Both the position numbers and the translations under genes were made by a program. Positions 1 through 5,087 of a stretch of 5,087 nt of DNA are shown here, piece after piece (positions within the stretch are counted from its first letter, which is position 1; the number at the start of each line of letters is the position of its first letter). The stretch covers positions 1 through 5,087 of the forward strand of contig JAKASH010000303.1 of NCBI GenBank assembly GCA_021828225.1, in the 5' to 3' direction. The notes beneath the pieces are model-generated. The model saw nothing but the letters and a program-made list of their open reading frames with translations. It was not told where the DNA came from and did not search any database. This DNA is from Acidobacteriota bacterium. GTDB lineage: Bacteria; Acidobacteriota; Terriglobia; UBA7540.

Positions 1-222
1 GTCGAACGGGAATTTGAGATCATCGGTGAGGCGCTGGCAAAACTCATCCGGCTTGATGAGACTGTGGCCGCACGGATCACCGACCACCGCCGCATCGTAG
101 CCTTCCGCAATATCCTGATTCACGGCTATGCGGATGTGGACGACCGGCTGGTGTGGGACGTGGTAGAAACCAAACTACCGGTCTTGCAACGCGAGGTCGA
201 GGCCCTTCTGCAAGGGGTGTGA
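1..222 (+). CDS. hepT: HepT-like HEPN ribonuclease toxin (DUF86), C-terminal part
   Basis: The frame is open from base 1 to a TGA at 220-222, giving the last 73 residues of a protein that is about 110-120 aa in this family, so the start lies outside the window. The fragment carries the exact HEPN active-site signature Rx4HxY (R36, H41, Y43 of the fragment, in FRNILIHGY), preceded by a helix with the typical EIIGEAL sequence. HepT proteins are minimal HEPN RNases. In the characterised MntA-HepT pair the nucleotidyltransferase antitoxin MntA silences HepT by adding AMP units to the tyrosine at this motif. The tyrosine and the catalytic Arg/His are all present, so the toxin looks intact at its active site. 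The antitoxin gene is expected immediately upstream but cannot be seen, so the toxin-antitoxin pairing is inferred. The gene is followed after 50 nt by the small membrane protein gene. Confidence 0.88.
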   Translation, partial: VEREFEIIGEALAKLIRLDETVAARITDHRRIVAFRNILIHGYADVDDRLVWDVVETKLPVLQREVEALLQGV

Positions 223-250
223 GAACTGTTTGACCGTTTGAGTAAATTCA

Positions 251-268
251 GGCTCAGCCCCTGGAGCC
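251..268 (+). promoter_or_regulatory. Ribosome binding site of the small membrane protein gene, inside a weak inverted repeat
   Basis: CTGGAG at 261-266 contains a GGAG Shine-Dalgarno core six bases before the ATG at 273, and this decides the start. GGCTC (251-255) and GAGCC (264-268) can pair across an 8-base loop, so the core could be partly hidden in a short hairpin. The ribosome binding site is well supported; the hairpin has only five base pairs and may mean nothing. Confidence 0.5.
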
Positions 269-272
269 ACAT

Positions 273-740
273 ATGAGCGACACCGCATCGTGGGTAGGCA
301 TCATCATTGCGATGGGTTCATTGGTCGTCGCAATCATTGCTCTGCGTAAAAGCCTCCACGCCCAGCGCGAGGCTAATGCCGCCCAACGTAGGATTGTAGA
401 AATCGAGGAAAGGCGGGAGAAAGAGAGGCGGCTGGATGCGCTCCGAGCCAAGCTGCAAGCCGAGTTTAAGGACCTCGGGGACGGCTCACAGCGGCTCTAC
501 CTGCTTAATCGTGGAGTGGCAGAGGCCCGCAACGTCACAGTCAGGCTCGATGGAATGCTTCTAGAGGAGCATTGTGCAGGCGTAAGAGGCGTTTCACTGC
601 CCGCACTCATCGGACCCGGTGCTGAAGTGAGCTGTTTATTGGGAATCTCGCACCAATGCGCTCCACCCTTCCAGTGTGAGGTCCGGTGGGATGACGATTC
701 CGGATCGGATCGTGTTTATCGTACGACCCTGACTTGGTGA
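273..740 (+). CDS. Unrecognised small membrane-anchored coiled-coil protein
   Basis: This encodes 155 aa starting at an ATG with a good GGAG site. I do not recognise a named family. Residues 7-24 (WVGIIIAMGSLVVAIIAL) form one hydrophobic membrane segment with almost nothing before it. Residues 26-65 are very rich in Arg, Glu, Gln and Ala and look like a cytoplasmic coiled coil. Residues 72-155 look like a small beta-rich domain: YLLNRGVAEARNVTVRLDG, then a GPGAEV turn, then EVRWDDDSG and a Thr/Trp end. That pattern resembles the C-terminal domains of many short single-pass proteins of unknown function. It lies between the HepT toxin and hsdS, a position often used for accessory genes in type I restriction loci. 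A role in defence is inferred from position only. A soluble sensor or scaffold tethered to the inner membrane is possible, but no catalytic motif is visible. Confidence 0.75.
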   Translation: MSDTASWVGIIIAMGSLVVAIIALRKSLHAQREANAAQRRIVEIEERREKERRLDALRAKLQAEFKDLGDGSQRLYLLNRGVAEARNVTVRLDGMLLEEHCAGVRGVSLPALIGPGAEVSCLLGISHQCAPPFQCEVRWDDDSGSDRVYRTTLTW

Positions 741-767
741 GCGGCTAGAGCAAAGCGGCAGGCGGCC

Positions 768-786
768 AAGGAGAGAGCAGATGTGA
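768..786 (+). promoter_or_regulatory. Strong Shine-Dalgarno leading to a start-stop or 20-codon leader before hsdS
   Basis: AAGGAGAG at 768-775 is the best ribosome binding site in the window, yet the ATG at the right distance (781) is followed at once by TGA (784-786). The overlapping GTG at 783 opens a 20-codon frame that ends with TAG at 843-845, fourteen bases inside hsdS. The hsdS start at 832 has only a weak GGATCGGA upstream. A ribosome loaded here could terminate over the hsdS start and reinitiate, which would couple translation. It could equally be the leftover start of a lost gene. No protein evidence supports the leader peptide. Confidence 0.35.
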
Positions 787-831
787 TCGCAACTTGCGAC
801 CACCCCACGACACAGCCTAGCTGGATCGGAT

Positions 832-2166
832 ATGACATCGAATAGCTGGATGGAGATTTCGCTCGGGGAGATTGCTGCGGAAGTCACTGTGGGCCACGTC
901 GGACCAATGGCCTCCGAGTATGTTGATGAGGGCATTCCGTTCCTCCGGTCGCAAAACGTTGAACGTCTGCGCATAAACCTAGCGGACGTCAAGTTCATTA
1001 CTCCAGAATTCCACACCAAACTAAAGAAATCTGCCCTTTCGCCGGGGGACGTGGTGATAGTTCGTACTGGAAAGCCGGGAGCGTGTGCCGTCATGCCGGA
1101 ATCCATACCCGTGTCAAACTGTTCTGACCTCGTGATAGTGCGGCCCGGACCCAACCTGGATTCCCGATTCCTTGCCTACTACATAAACTCCAAAGCAGCA
1201 CATCAGGTCTCCGCGTATCAGGTAGGTGCCGTTCAGCAACACTTCAACGTCGAGTCAGCACGGAACCTCGAACTGAAGCTGCCTAACCTGAGCGAGCAGA
1301 GGGCAATTACGCACATCCTTCGCACGCTGGACAACAAGATCGAGTTGAACCGGCGGATGAATGAGACGCTGGAGGCGATGGCGCGGGCCATCTTCAAATC
1401 GTGGTTTGTGGACTTCGATCCCGTCAAAAGAAACGCTGAGGTCAGAAGGAAGAAGACGGAATCAACGGCCAAGTCCCCTTCCGTTCACCCTTCAGCCTTC
1501 ACCCTTCGTCCTTCCATCGCCGCCCTCTTCCCCAATTCCTTCCAGAATTCCCCCCTCGGCAAGATTCCAAAAGGCTGGGATGTGAAAGGTTTGGATGAAG
1601 TCGCCGATTTCCTCAATGGCCTAGCCCTTCAAAAGTTTCCACCTGACGGCGAGGACTCACTGCCGGTCATTAAGATCGCCCAACTCCGGGCTGGCAACAC
1701 AAAGGGCGCTGACCGTGCTGGCTCAAGTCTTCCGCCCGAATACATCGTAGAAGATGGAGACGTGCTATTTTCCTGGTCAGGAAGTCTGGAAGTCGTAGTT
1801 TGGTGCGGTGGCCGAGGGGCACTTAATCAGCACCTCTTCAAGGTGACCTCACAAGCGTATCCCAAATGGTTTTATTATCACTGGATTCGTGAGCACCTTC
1901 CTCAGTTTCAAGCAATCGCGGCGGGCAAGGCTACGACGATGGGCCACATCCAGCGGCACCATCTTTCCGAAGCAATGGTCGTCGCCCCCAACGCAGATTT
2001 ACTCAGCACGGCGGATCGTTTGATAGGACCGTTGTTTCAATCTGTAATTGCGAACGAAATACAGTCCCGCACGCTTGCCGCCATCCGCGACACGTTGCTG
2101 CCAAAGCTGATGTCCGGCGAGCTTCGGGTCAAGGCTGCGGGGGCTTCAATTACAGGGCCAAGGTAA
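832..2166 (+). CDS. hsdS: Type I restriction-modification system specificity subunit HsdS
   Basis: At 444 aa this is full length for an HsdS. It is the DNA-recognition subunit that joins two HsdM and two HsdR and sets the bipartite target. Residues about 8-150 form target recognition domain 1 (LGEIAAEVTVGHVGP, then IPFLRSQNV). Residues 154-196 are the first conserved helical region (SEQRAITHILRTLDNKIELN, ending KSWFVDFDPV). Residues about 245-385 form domain 2, opening with the usual GKIPKGW and containing VIKIAQLR, FSWSGS and NQHLFKV. Residues 390-433 are the second helical region with LAAIRDTLLPKLMSGELRV. The linker at 205-240 is unusual, with a Pro/Ser/Phe-rich low-complexity segment coded by heptanucleotide repeats. 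An in-frame stop at 784-786 and no other start codon upstream limit the N-terminus to ATG 832, with ATG 850 as a less likely alternative. The recognised DNA sequence cannot be read from the protein. hsdM is not in the window and hsdR lies two genes downstream. Confidence 0.96.
   Translation: MTSNSWMEISLGEIAAEVTVGHVGPMASEYVDEGIPFLRSQNVERLRINLADVKFITPEFHTKLKKSALSPGDVVIVRTGKPGACAVMPESIPVSNCSDLVIVRPGPNLDSRFLAYYINSKAAHQVSAYQVGAVQQHFNVESARNLELKLPNLSEQRAITHILRTLDNKIELNRRMNETLEAMARAIFKSWFVDFDPVKRNAEVRRKKTESTAKSPSVHPSAFTLRPSIAALFPNSFQNSPLGKIPKGWDVKGLDEVADFLNGLALQKFPPDGEDSLPVIKIAQLRAGNTKGADRAGSSLPPEYIVEDGDVLFSWSGSLEVVVWCGGRGALNQHLFKVTSQAYPKWFYYHWIREHLPQFQAIAAGKATTMGHIQRHHLSEAMVVAPNADLLSTADRLIGPLFQSVIANEIQSRTLAAIRDTLLPKLMSGELRVKAAGASITGPR
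1484..1518 (+). repeat. Degenerate heptanucleotide tandem repeat in the hsdS inter-domain linker
   Basis: Five consecutive 7-base units can be read: TTCACCC, TTCAGCC, TTCACCC, TTCGTCC and TTCCATC. They sit in a longer pyrimidine-rich stretch that runs from about 1473 to 1560. They encode residues 218-229 (VHPSAFTLRPSI), where three units equal seven codons. Because 7 is not a multiple of 3, a change of one unit shifts the frame. Similar TTCATCC-type heptamers coding for HPSSFIL-like peptides are, from memory, scattered through some environmental bacterial genomes, so this may be one copy of a dispersed repeat. Confidence 0.65.
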
Positions 2167-2209
2167 TCGAAAGGTTCGAGGTCGTGTGCGGGAACGCGGT
2201 AGGGCTCCT

Positions 2210-3082
2210 ATGAGCGTAGCAGCTTCGTTCCAAATCCTGCTTGGGCGCATTCAACCCACGGACGCCGAGGTTGCAAGTGCTCGGCAACACGCCGCCGCTA
2301 TACGCAGTAGACTAGCAACGTCCTTCAACCTGAAGAAATTCATTGTCGCCGGGAGCTATTCGCGAAGCACATCGATCCACAATTCCAGTGACATTGATTT
2401 GTTTGCAGTGCTCTCCCGCGCCGATGCAAGGTGGGGCGAGGGCTATGTCAGCTCGACTACAATGCTTGACAACATCAGGCTTGACCTCCAAGCCAGGTTC
2501 CCATACACAACAATCTTCCGCGACATGCACGCTATCGTGTCCCAGTTTGGAACTAGGCGGGTAGATGTCGTCCCCGCGATCTTCTGGGGCATGAATAACA
2601 ACAATTGGCCGCTCTATCAAATGCCGGACGGCGCGGGCACATGGATGCAAACAAGCCCGCCGACGCATAATCGCTACATCAAACAGATGGACTTGCGGAG
2701 CGGGGGCAAACTACGACGCACAGCCCAATTGTTGAAATTTTGGAGGGAGTGCCGGACGCCTCGGGTTCCGTTGTCTTCGTTTCACATCGAGATGTGCCTT
2801 GCTTCCGGCCGAATCTGCGAAGGAGTCAAGAGTTATGCAGCGTGCGTGACTGAAACGCTACAACTCCTGGCTGCAAGAGACTGCCACGCGCTTCGCGATC
2901 CTTTGGGAATTGCAGGCAATATCGGGGCGACCCGTAGCTATTCGCAACGCGAATCGGCTCTGCGGTCAATCGTACATTCACGCGACCATGCAAAAGATGC
3001 CCTCCGAGCAGAAGCTCGTAGGGATTTTCAAGAGGCTAAGCGGCAGTGGAACATAGTGTATAACTACCAATTTCCTAGATGA
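2210..3082 (+). CDS. CD-NTase (CBASS cyclic-oligonucleotide synthase, cGAS/OAS-like)
   Basis: This encodes 290 aa from ATG 2210, preceded by AGGG at 2201-2204. A GTG at 2186 would add eight residues, but the sequence MSVAASFQ fits the usual N-terminus better. The protein shows the polymerase-beta nucleotidyltransferase fold: the G48-S49 loop, the metal-binding pair D61-I-D63, and the third acid D119 in RRVDVVPAI. The OAS/cGAS-type helical part follows with LLKFWRE (K176, W178), LSSFHIE (188-194) and the C-terminal W280 to FPR end typical of CBASS cyclases. All catalytic acids are present, so it should be active. CD-NTases make cyclic di- or trinucleotides from NTPs in the cytoplasm on phage infection; which nucleotide is made here cannot be judged. 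The next gene, 14 nt on, is a matching membrane effector, which makes a generic nucleotidyltransferase or MNT antitoxin role unlikely. hsdS ends 43 nt upstream, so both may share a transcript. Confidence 0.92.
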   Translation: MSVAASFQILLGRIQPTDAEVASARQHAAAIRSRLATSFNLKKFIVAGSYSRSTSIHNSSDIDLFAVLSRADARWGEGYVSSTTMLDNIRLDLQARFPYTTIFRDMHAIVSQFGTRRVDVVPAIFWGMNNNNWPLYQMPDGAGTWMQTSPPTHNRYIKQMDLRSGGKLRRTAQLLKFWRECRTPRVPLSSFHIEMCLASGRICEGVKSYAACVTETLQLLAARDCHALRDPLGIAGNIGATRSYSQRESALRSIVHSRDHAKDALRAEARRDFQEAKRQWNIVYNYQFPR

Positions 3083-3096
3083 CGAGCGTCTAAGCG

Positions 3097-4026
3097 ATGG
3101 ATGTGCCTGCGGTCAATGCAATTAGTGTTGAACAGAATTCAGAGCGCCAAGTCCTTCGCATCTCAGCCGCAAGTGCGATCTATTCTCGTGCTAAGCAAGT
3201 CCTTGCCCTCCAGATTGTGCTCACCGTGCTTGGCGGCTTTGCTTGGTCCGTCACCGTCGCGTGGCTTCCCCAAGCAAGGGTTTGGGCTGCGTTCTATGCT
3301 TTCGTTGTCGCCCTATTGGACGCTCTCGTTTTGGAAAAAACACAGTCCGCACTTCGGAGGTCGGGAGCAAAGATTCAGGAGCTTTTTGATTGTGAATTGC
3401 TGCACTTACCATGGCGAAGGCTTACTGCTGGCGACTTACCCGACCCGGAGGGAGTCACAGAACAAGGAAGCAGTTACATCAAGAAGAACCCCGATTTGTC
3501 GGGCATCAAGGACTGGTATCCGCCTGCTGTCTCAAAAGTTTCTCTGCCGTTAGCTAGGCTTGTCTGTCAACGGTGTAATGCTTGGTGGGACGCCAGCCTG
3601 AGAAAGCGTTATAGCGTTGGACTCCAGGTCGTCTTATGGCTGCTTGGGGCGTTTGTTTTCGCATTAGCTATCCATACAGGCATGACCTTGGAGACCTTTG
3701 TTCTAGCTGTTGTTGCACCGTTGACGCCCGCCACCCTTTGGGGAGTCAGGGAGATTCAAAAACAAGACTCCGCGAAGAAAGAACTAGACGATCTGAAAAG
3801 TCATATTCAACAGCAATGGCAAGCCGCGCTAAGTGGTAGCTTGGCGGGCGACGCCTTAGAGCAGGCTAGCATCGAAATCCAAAATAGCATCTTTCAATCG
3901 CGGTCCAAAAACCCGCTGATTTTCAACTGGCTCAATAAGCAAGTCCGTGACCGGCAGCAGGAAACCATGAATCGGGTGGCCGAAGAGCTTGTGGCACAAG
4001 CTCTCTCTAAAACCGGAGGGGCATGA
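3097..4026 (+). CDS. S-4TM family predicted pore-forming CBASS effector
   Basis: This encodes 309 aa. It has four hydrophobic segments in two pairs, about residues 36-57, 62-79, 173-194 and 197-217, matching the SMODS-associated 4TM (S-4TM) effector family. Other family-like features are the N-terminal [18 protein letters not shown] stretch, [13 protein letters not shown] (94-106), DWYP (139-142) and [20 protein letters not shown] (153-172) just before the third segment. A charged helical tail of about 90 residues follows the last segment and probably lies in the cytoplasm. Members are predicted to sense the nucleotide made by the partner CD-NTase and to breach the inner membrane, killing the infected cell; this role is inferred from family and context. 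The start has no clear Shine-Dalgarno site and follows the CD-NTase stop by 14 nt, so translation is probably coupled. The gene's last codons contain the hsdR ribosome binding site. Confidence 0.9.
   Translation: MDVPAVNAISVEQNSERQVLRISAASAIYSRAKQVLALQIVLTVLGGFAWSVTVAWLPQARVWAAFYAFVVALLDALVLEKTQSALRRSGAKIQELFDCELLHLPWRRLTAGDLPDPEGVTEQGSSYIKKNPDLSGIKDWYPPAVSKVSLPLARLVCQRCNAWWDASLRKRYSVGLQVVLWLLGAFVFALAIHTGMTLETFVLAVVAPLTPATLWGVREIQKQDSAKKELDDLKSHIQQQWQAALSGSLAGDALEQASIEIQNSIFQSRSKNPLIFNWLNKQVRDRQQETMNRVAEELVAQALSKTGGA
4015..4021 (+). promoter_or_regulatory. hsdR Shine-Dalgarno sequence inside the effector gene end
   Basis: GGAGGGG lies within the last codons of the effector gene and nine bases before the hsdR ATG at 4031. 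A nearer ATG at 4023 reads ATG-AGA-TAA and cannot be the start. Together with the 4-nt gap between the effector stop (4024-4026) and hsdR, this supports hsdR starting at 4031 and being translated from the same message as the effector. Confidence 0.7.
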
Positions 4027-4030
4027 GATA

Positions 4031-5087
4031 ATGATCGCAGAATCCACAGTTGAGGAAGCTGCCCTCGAAATTCTTGAAGGGCTGGGGTACACGATTCTTC
4101 ACGGCCCGGAAATTGCTCCCGGCGAACTTCTTGCCGAGCGAACCGACTATTCCGAAGTTGTCCTTGTGGAGCGATTGCAGCAAGCCCTTGCCCGGATCAA
4201 CCCGAGAGTCCCTGGTGAAGCCATCGAAGAAGCCGTCCGTAAAATCCTGAGCATCCAGGCACCCAACCTTGAGGAAAGCAATCGGCGCTTTCAGCGGTTC
4301 TTGACCGATGGAATCAACGTCGAATACCGGGCAAGCGACCTGCCTGCGCAGGCAGGCCGCATCGTTTACGACCAGGTTCAGCTTTTCGATTTCGACGACC
4401 CGGCCAACAACGACTGGCTGGCCGTAAACCAGTTCACGGTGATTGAGAACAAGAACAATCGCCGCCCGGATGTGGTGATCTTTCTTAACGGGTTGCCGCT
4501 GGCCGTTTTCGAACTGAAGAACCTGGCCGACGAAAACGCCACTATCAAAGATGCCTTCGACCAGTTCCAGACCTATAAACACGATATTCCGAGCCTGTTT
4601 CACACCAACGAACTTCTGATTATTTCAGATGGCATCCAGGCGCGGACCGGCACAATCACTTCCGGCTGGGAACGCTTCATGCCATGGCGCACGATTGCCG
4701 GAGACAGGGTTGAGCCGAAAGGATCACTGGAGCAGGAAGTCCTGATAAGGGGCATCTTTGAGAAGCGCCGCTTTCTTGATCTGGTCAGAAACTTCGTTGT
4801 CTTTGAGGACTCGGGGAAATCACTCGCCAAGAAGATTGCGGGCTATCACCAATTCCATGCCGTCAACAAAGCGGTGGATTGCACGCTGGAGGCGGCATCA
4901 CCCAGGGGCGACCGGCGCGTGGGCGTGGTGTGGCATACACAGGGCAGCGGCAAGAGCCTGACGATGGTTTTCTATGCCGGGAAGATCATTCAAGACCGGC
5001 GAATGGAGAACCCGACCTTGGTGGTATTAACAGACCGCAATGACTTGGATGACCAGCTTTTCGGCACATTTTCGGCTTGCTGTGACC
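4031..5087 (+). CDS. hsdR: Type I restriction enzyme R subunit HsdR, N-terminal part
   Basis: The frame is open from ATG 4031 through the window end, giving 352 codons of a protein that is usually about 1,000 aa. HsdR provides the ATP-driven DNA translocation and the cleavage of unmodified DNA in the HsdR2M2S complex. The N-terminal RecB-like nuclease domain is complete in its key residues: D147 (RPDVVIF), E161-L-K163 (VFELKN) and the Q178-x3-Y182 motif (QFQTY). This spacing matches the EcoR124I-type nuclease. [14 protein letters not shown] (about 127-140) is the conserved lead-in. The superfamily 2 motor begins with Walker A, HTQGSGKS (302-309, K308), and motif Ia, [11 protein letters not shown] (333-343). 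The DEAD/DEAH box and later motifs lie beyond the window. An 18-bp palindrome at residues 103-109 appears to lengthen a loop just before [13 protein letters not shown]. Nothing seen suggests inactivation. Confidence 0.96.
   Translation, partial: MIAESTVEEAALEILEGLGYTILHGPEIAPGELLAERTDYSEVVLVERLQQALARINPRVPGEAIEEAVRKILSIQAPNLEESNRRFQRFLTDGINVEYRASDLPAQAGRIVYDQVQLFDFDDPANNDWLAVNQFTVIENKNNRRPDVVIFLNGLPLAVFELKNLADENATIKDAFDQFQTYKHDIPSLFHTNELLIISDGIQARTGTITSGWERFMPWRTIAGDRVEPKGSLEQEVLIRGIFEKRRFLDLVRNFVVFEDSGKSLAKKIAGYHQFHAVNKAVDCTLEAASPRGDRRVGVVWHTQGSGKSLTMVFYAGKIIQDRRMENPTLVVLTDRNDLDDQLFGTFSACCD
4339..4356. repeat. 18-bp perfect palindrome in frame within hsdR
   Basis: CCTGCCTGCGCAGGCAGG equals its own reverse complement over all 18 bases. 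It covers codons 103-109 and contributes LPAQAG to HsdR between an EYR-A and a [10 protein letters not shown] segment that are normally separated by only a few variable residues, judging from memory of HsdR sequences. It looks like a short dispersed palindromic element captured in a tolerant surface loop; chance in GC-rich DNA is possible. Confidence 0.6.

Noticed and set aside
741..831. Possible promoter for hsdS in the 91-nt gap
   Set aside because: No convincing -35/-10 pair was visible by eye; the gap is GC-rich and only the ribosome site stands out.
636..1154. 172-aa open frame on the - strand
   Set aside because: It crosses the end of the small membrane protein gene and TRD1 of hsdS; it is a shadow frame with no family features.
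1361..1585. 74-aa + frame inside hsdS
   Set aside because: It is a +1 shadow of the helical region and the pyrimidine-rich linker. It matters only as the frame entered if one heptamer is lost.
2167..2179. Possible hairpin TCGAA-AGG-TTCGA right after the hsdS stop, considered as a terminator
   Set aside because: It has only five pairs and a 3-base loop, with no following T-run, so it is unlikely to end transcription.
2312..2668. 118-aa open frame on the - strand
   Set aside because: It is antisense to the catalytic core of the CD-NTase and has no family features.
3101..3553. 150-aa + frame overlapping the effector start
   Set aside because: It is out of frame with the S-4TM protein, Ser/Arg-rich and without hydrophobic segments of its own; the 309-aa frame carries the family features.
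4007..4603. 198-aa open frame on the - strand
   Set aside because: It lies antisense to the conserved hsdR nuclease domain, whose motifs are all in the + frame; the reverse translation shows no recognisable domain.

Overview
The window is a stretch of a bacterial defence island with all genes on the + strand. Base composition is moderately GC-rich (roughly mid-50s %). I could not assign a taxon. Two short repeat types, a TTCAxCC heptamer array and an 18-bp CCTGCC palindrome, look like the dispersed small repeats of environmental bacterial genomes, but that is recollection and not proof.

Layout: (a) 1-222 is the C-terminal part of a HepT-type HEPN ribonuclease toxin; its MntA-type antitoxin would be expected just upstream, outside the window. 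(b) 273-740 encodes an unrecognised 155-aa protein with one N-terminal membrane segment, a coiled coil and a small C-terminal domain. (c) 832-2166 is a complete type I restriction-modification specificity subunit (HsdS) with two target recognition domains. (d) 2210-3082 is a CD-NTase, a cGAS/OAS-like second-messenger synthase. (e) 3097-4026 is an S-4TM family predicted pore-forming effector. (f) 4031 to the window end is the N-terminal third of the type I restriction and translocation subunit HsdR, holding the PD-(D/E)xK nuclease and the start of the helicase motor. hsdM is not in the window and is presumably upstream.

The main point is nesting. A minimal two-gene CBASS module (CD-NTase plus membrane effector, with no E1/E2/JAB or HORMA/TRIP13 genes) sits between hsdS and hsdR. 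Gaps are short: 43 nt from hsdS to the CD-NTase, 14 nt from the CD-NTase to the effector, and 4 nt from the effector to hsdR. The hsdR Shine-Dalgarno sequence lies inside the last codons of the effector gene. Restriction, abortive signalling and a toxin-antitoxin remnant or system may therefore be expressed together. The inferred logic is that restriction acts first and the CD-NTase and pore effector act as a suicidal backup if phage escapes.

Two sequence features stand out inside the genes. A TTCAxCC-like heptanucleotide array lies between the two halves of hsdS, and gain or loss of one unit would truncate the protein just before TRD2. An 18-bp perfect palindrome lies in frame in the early part of hsdR.
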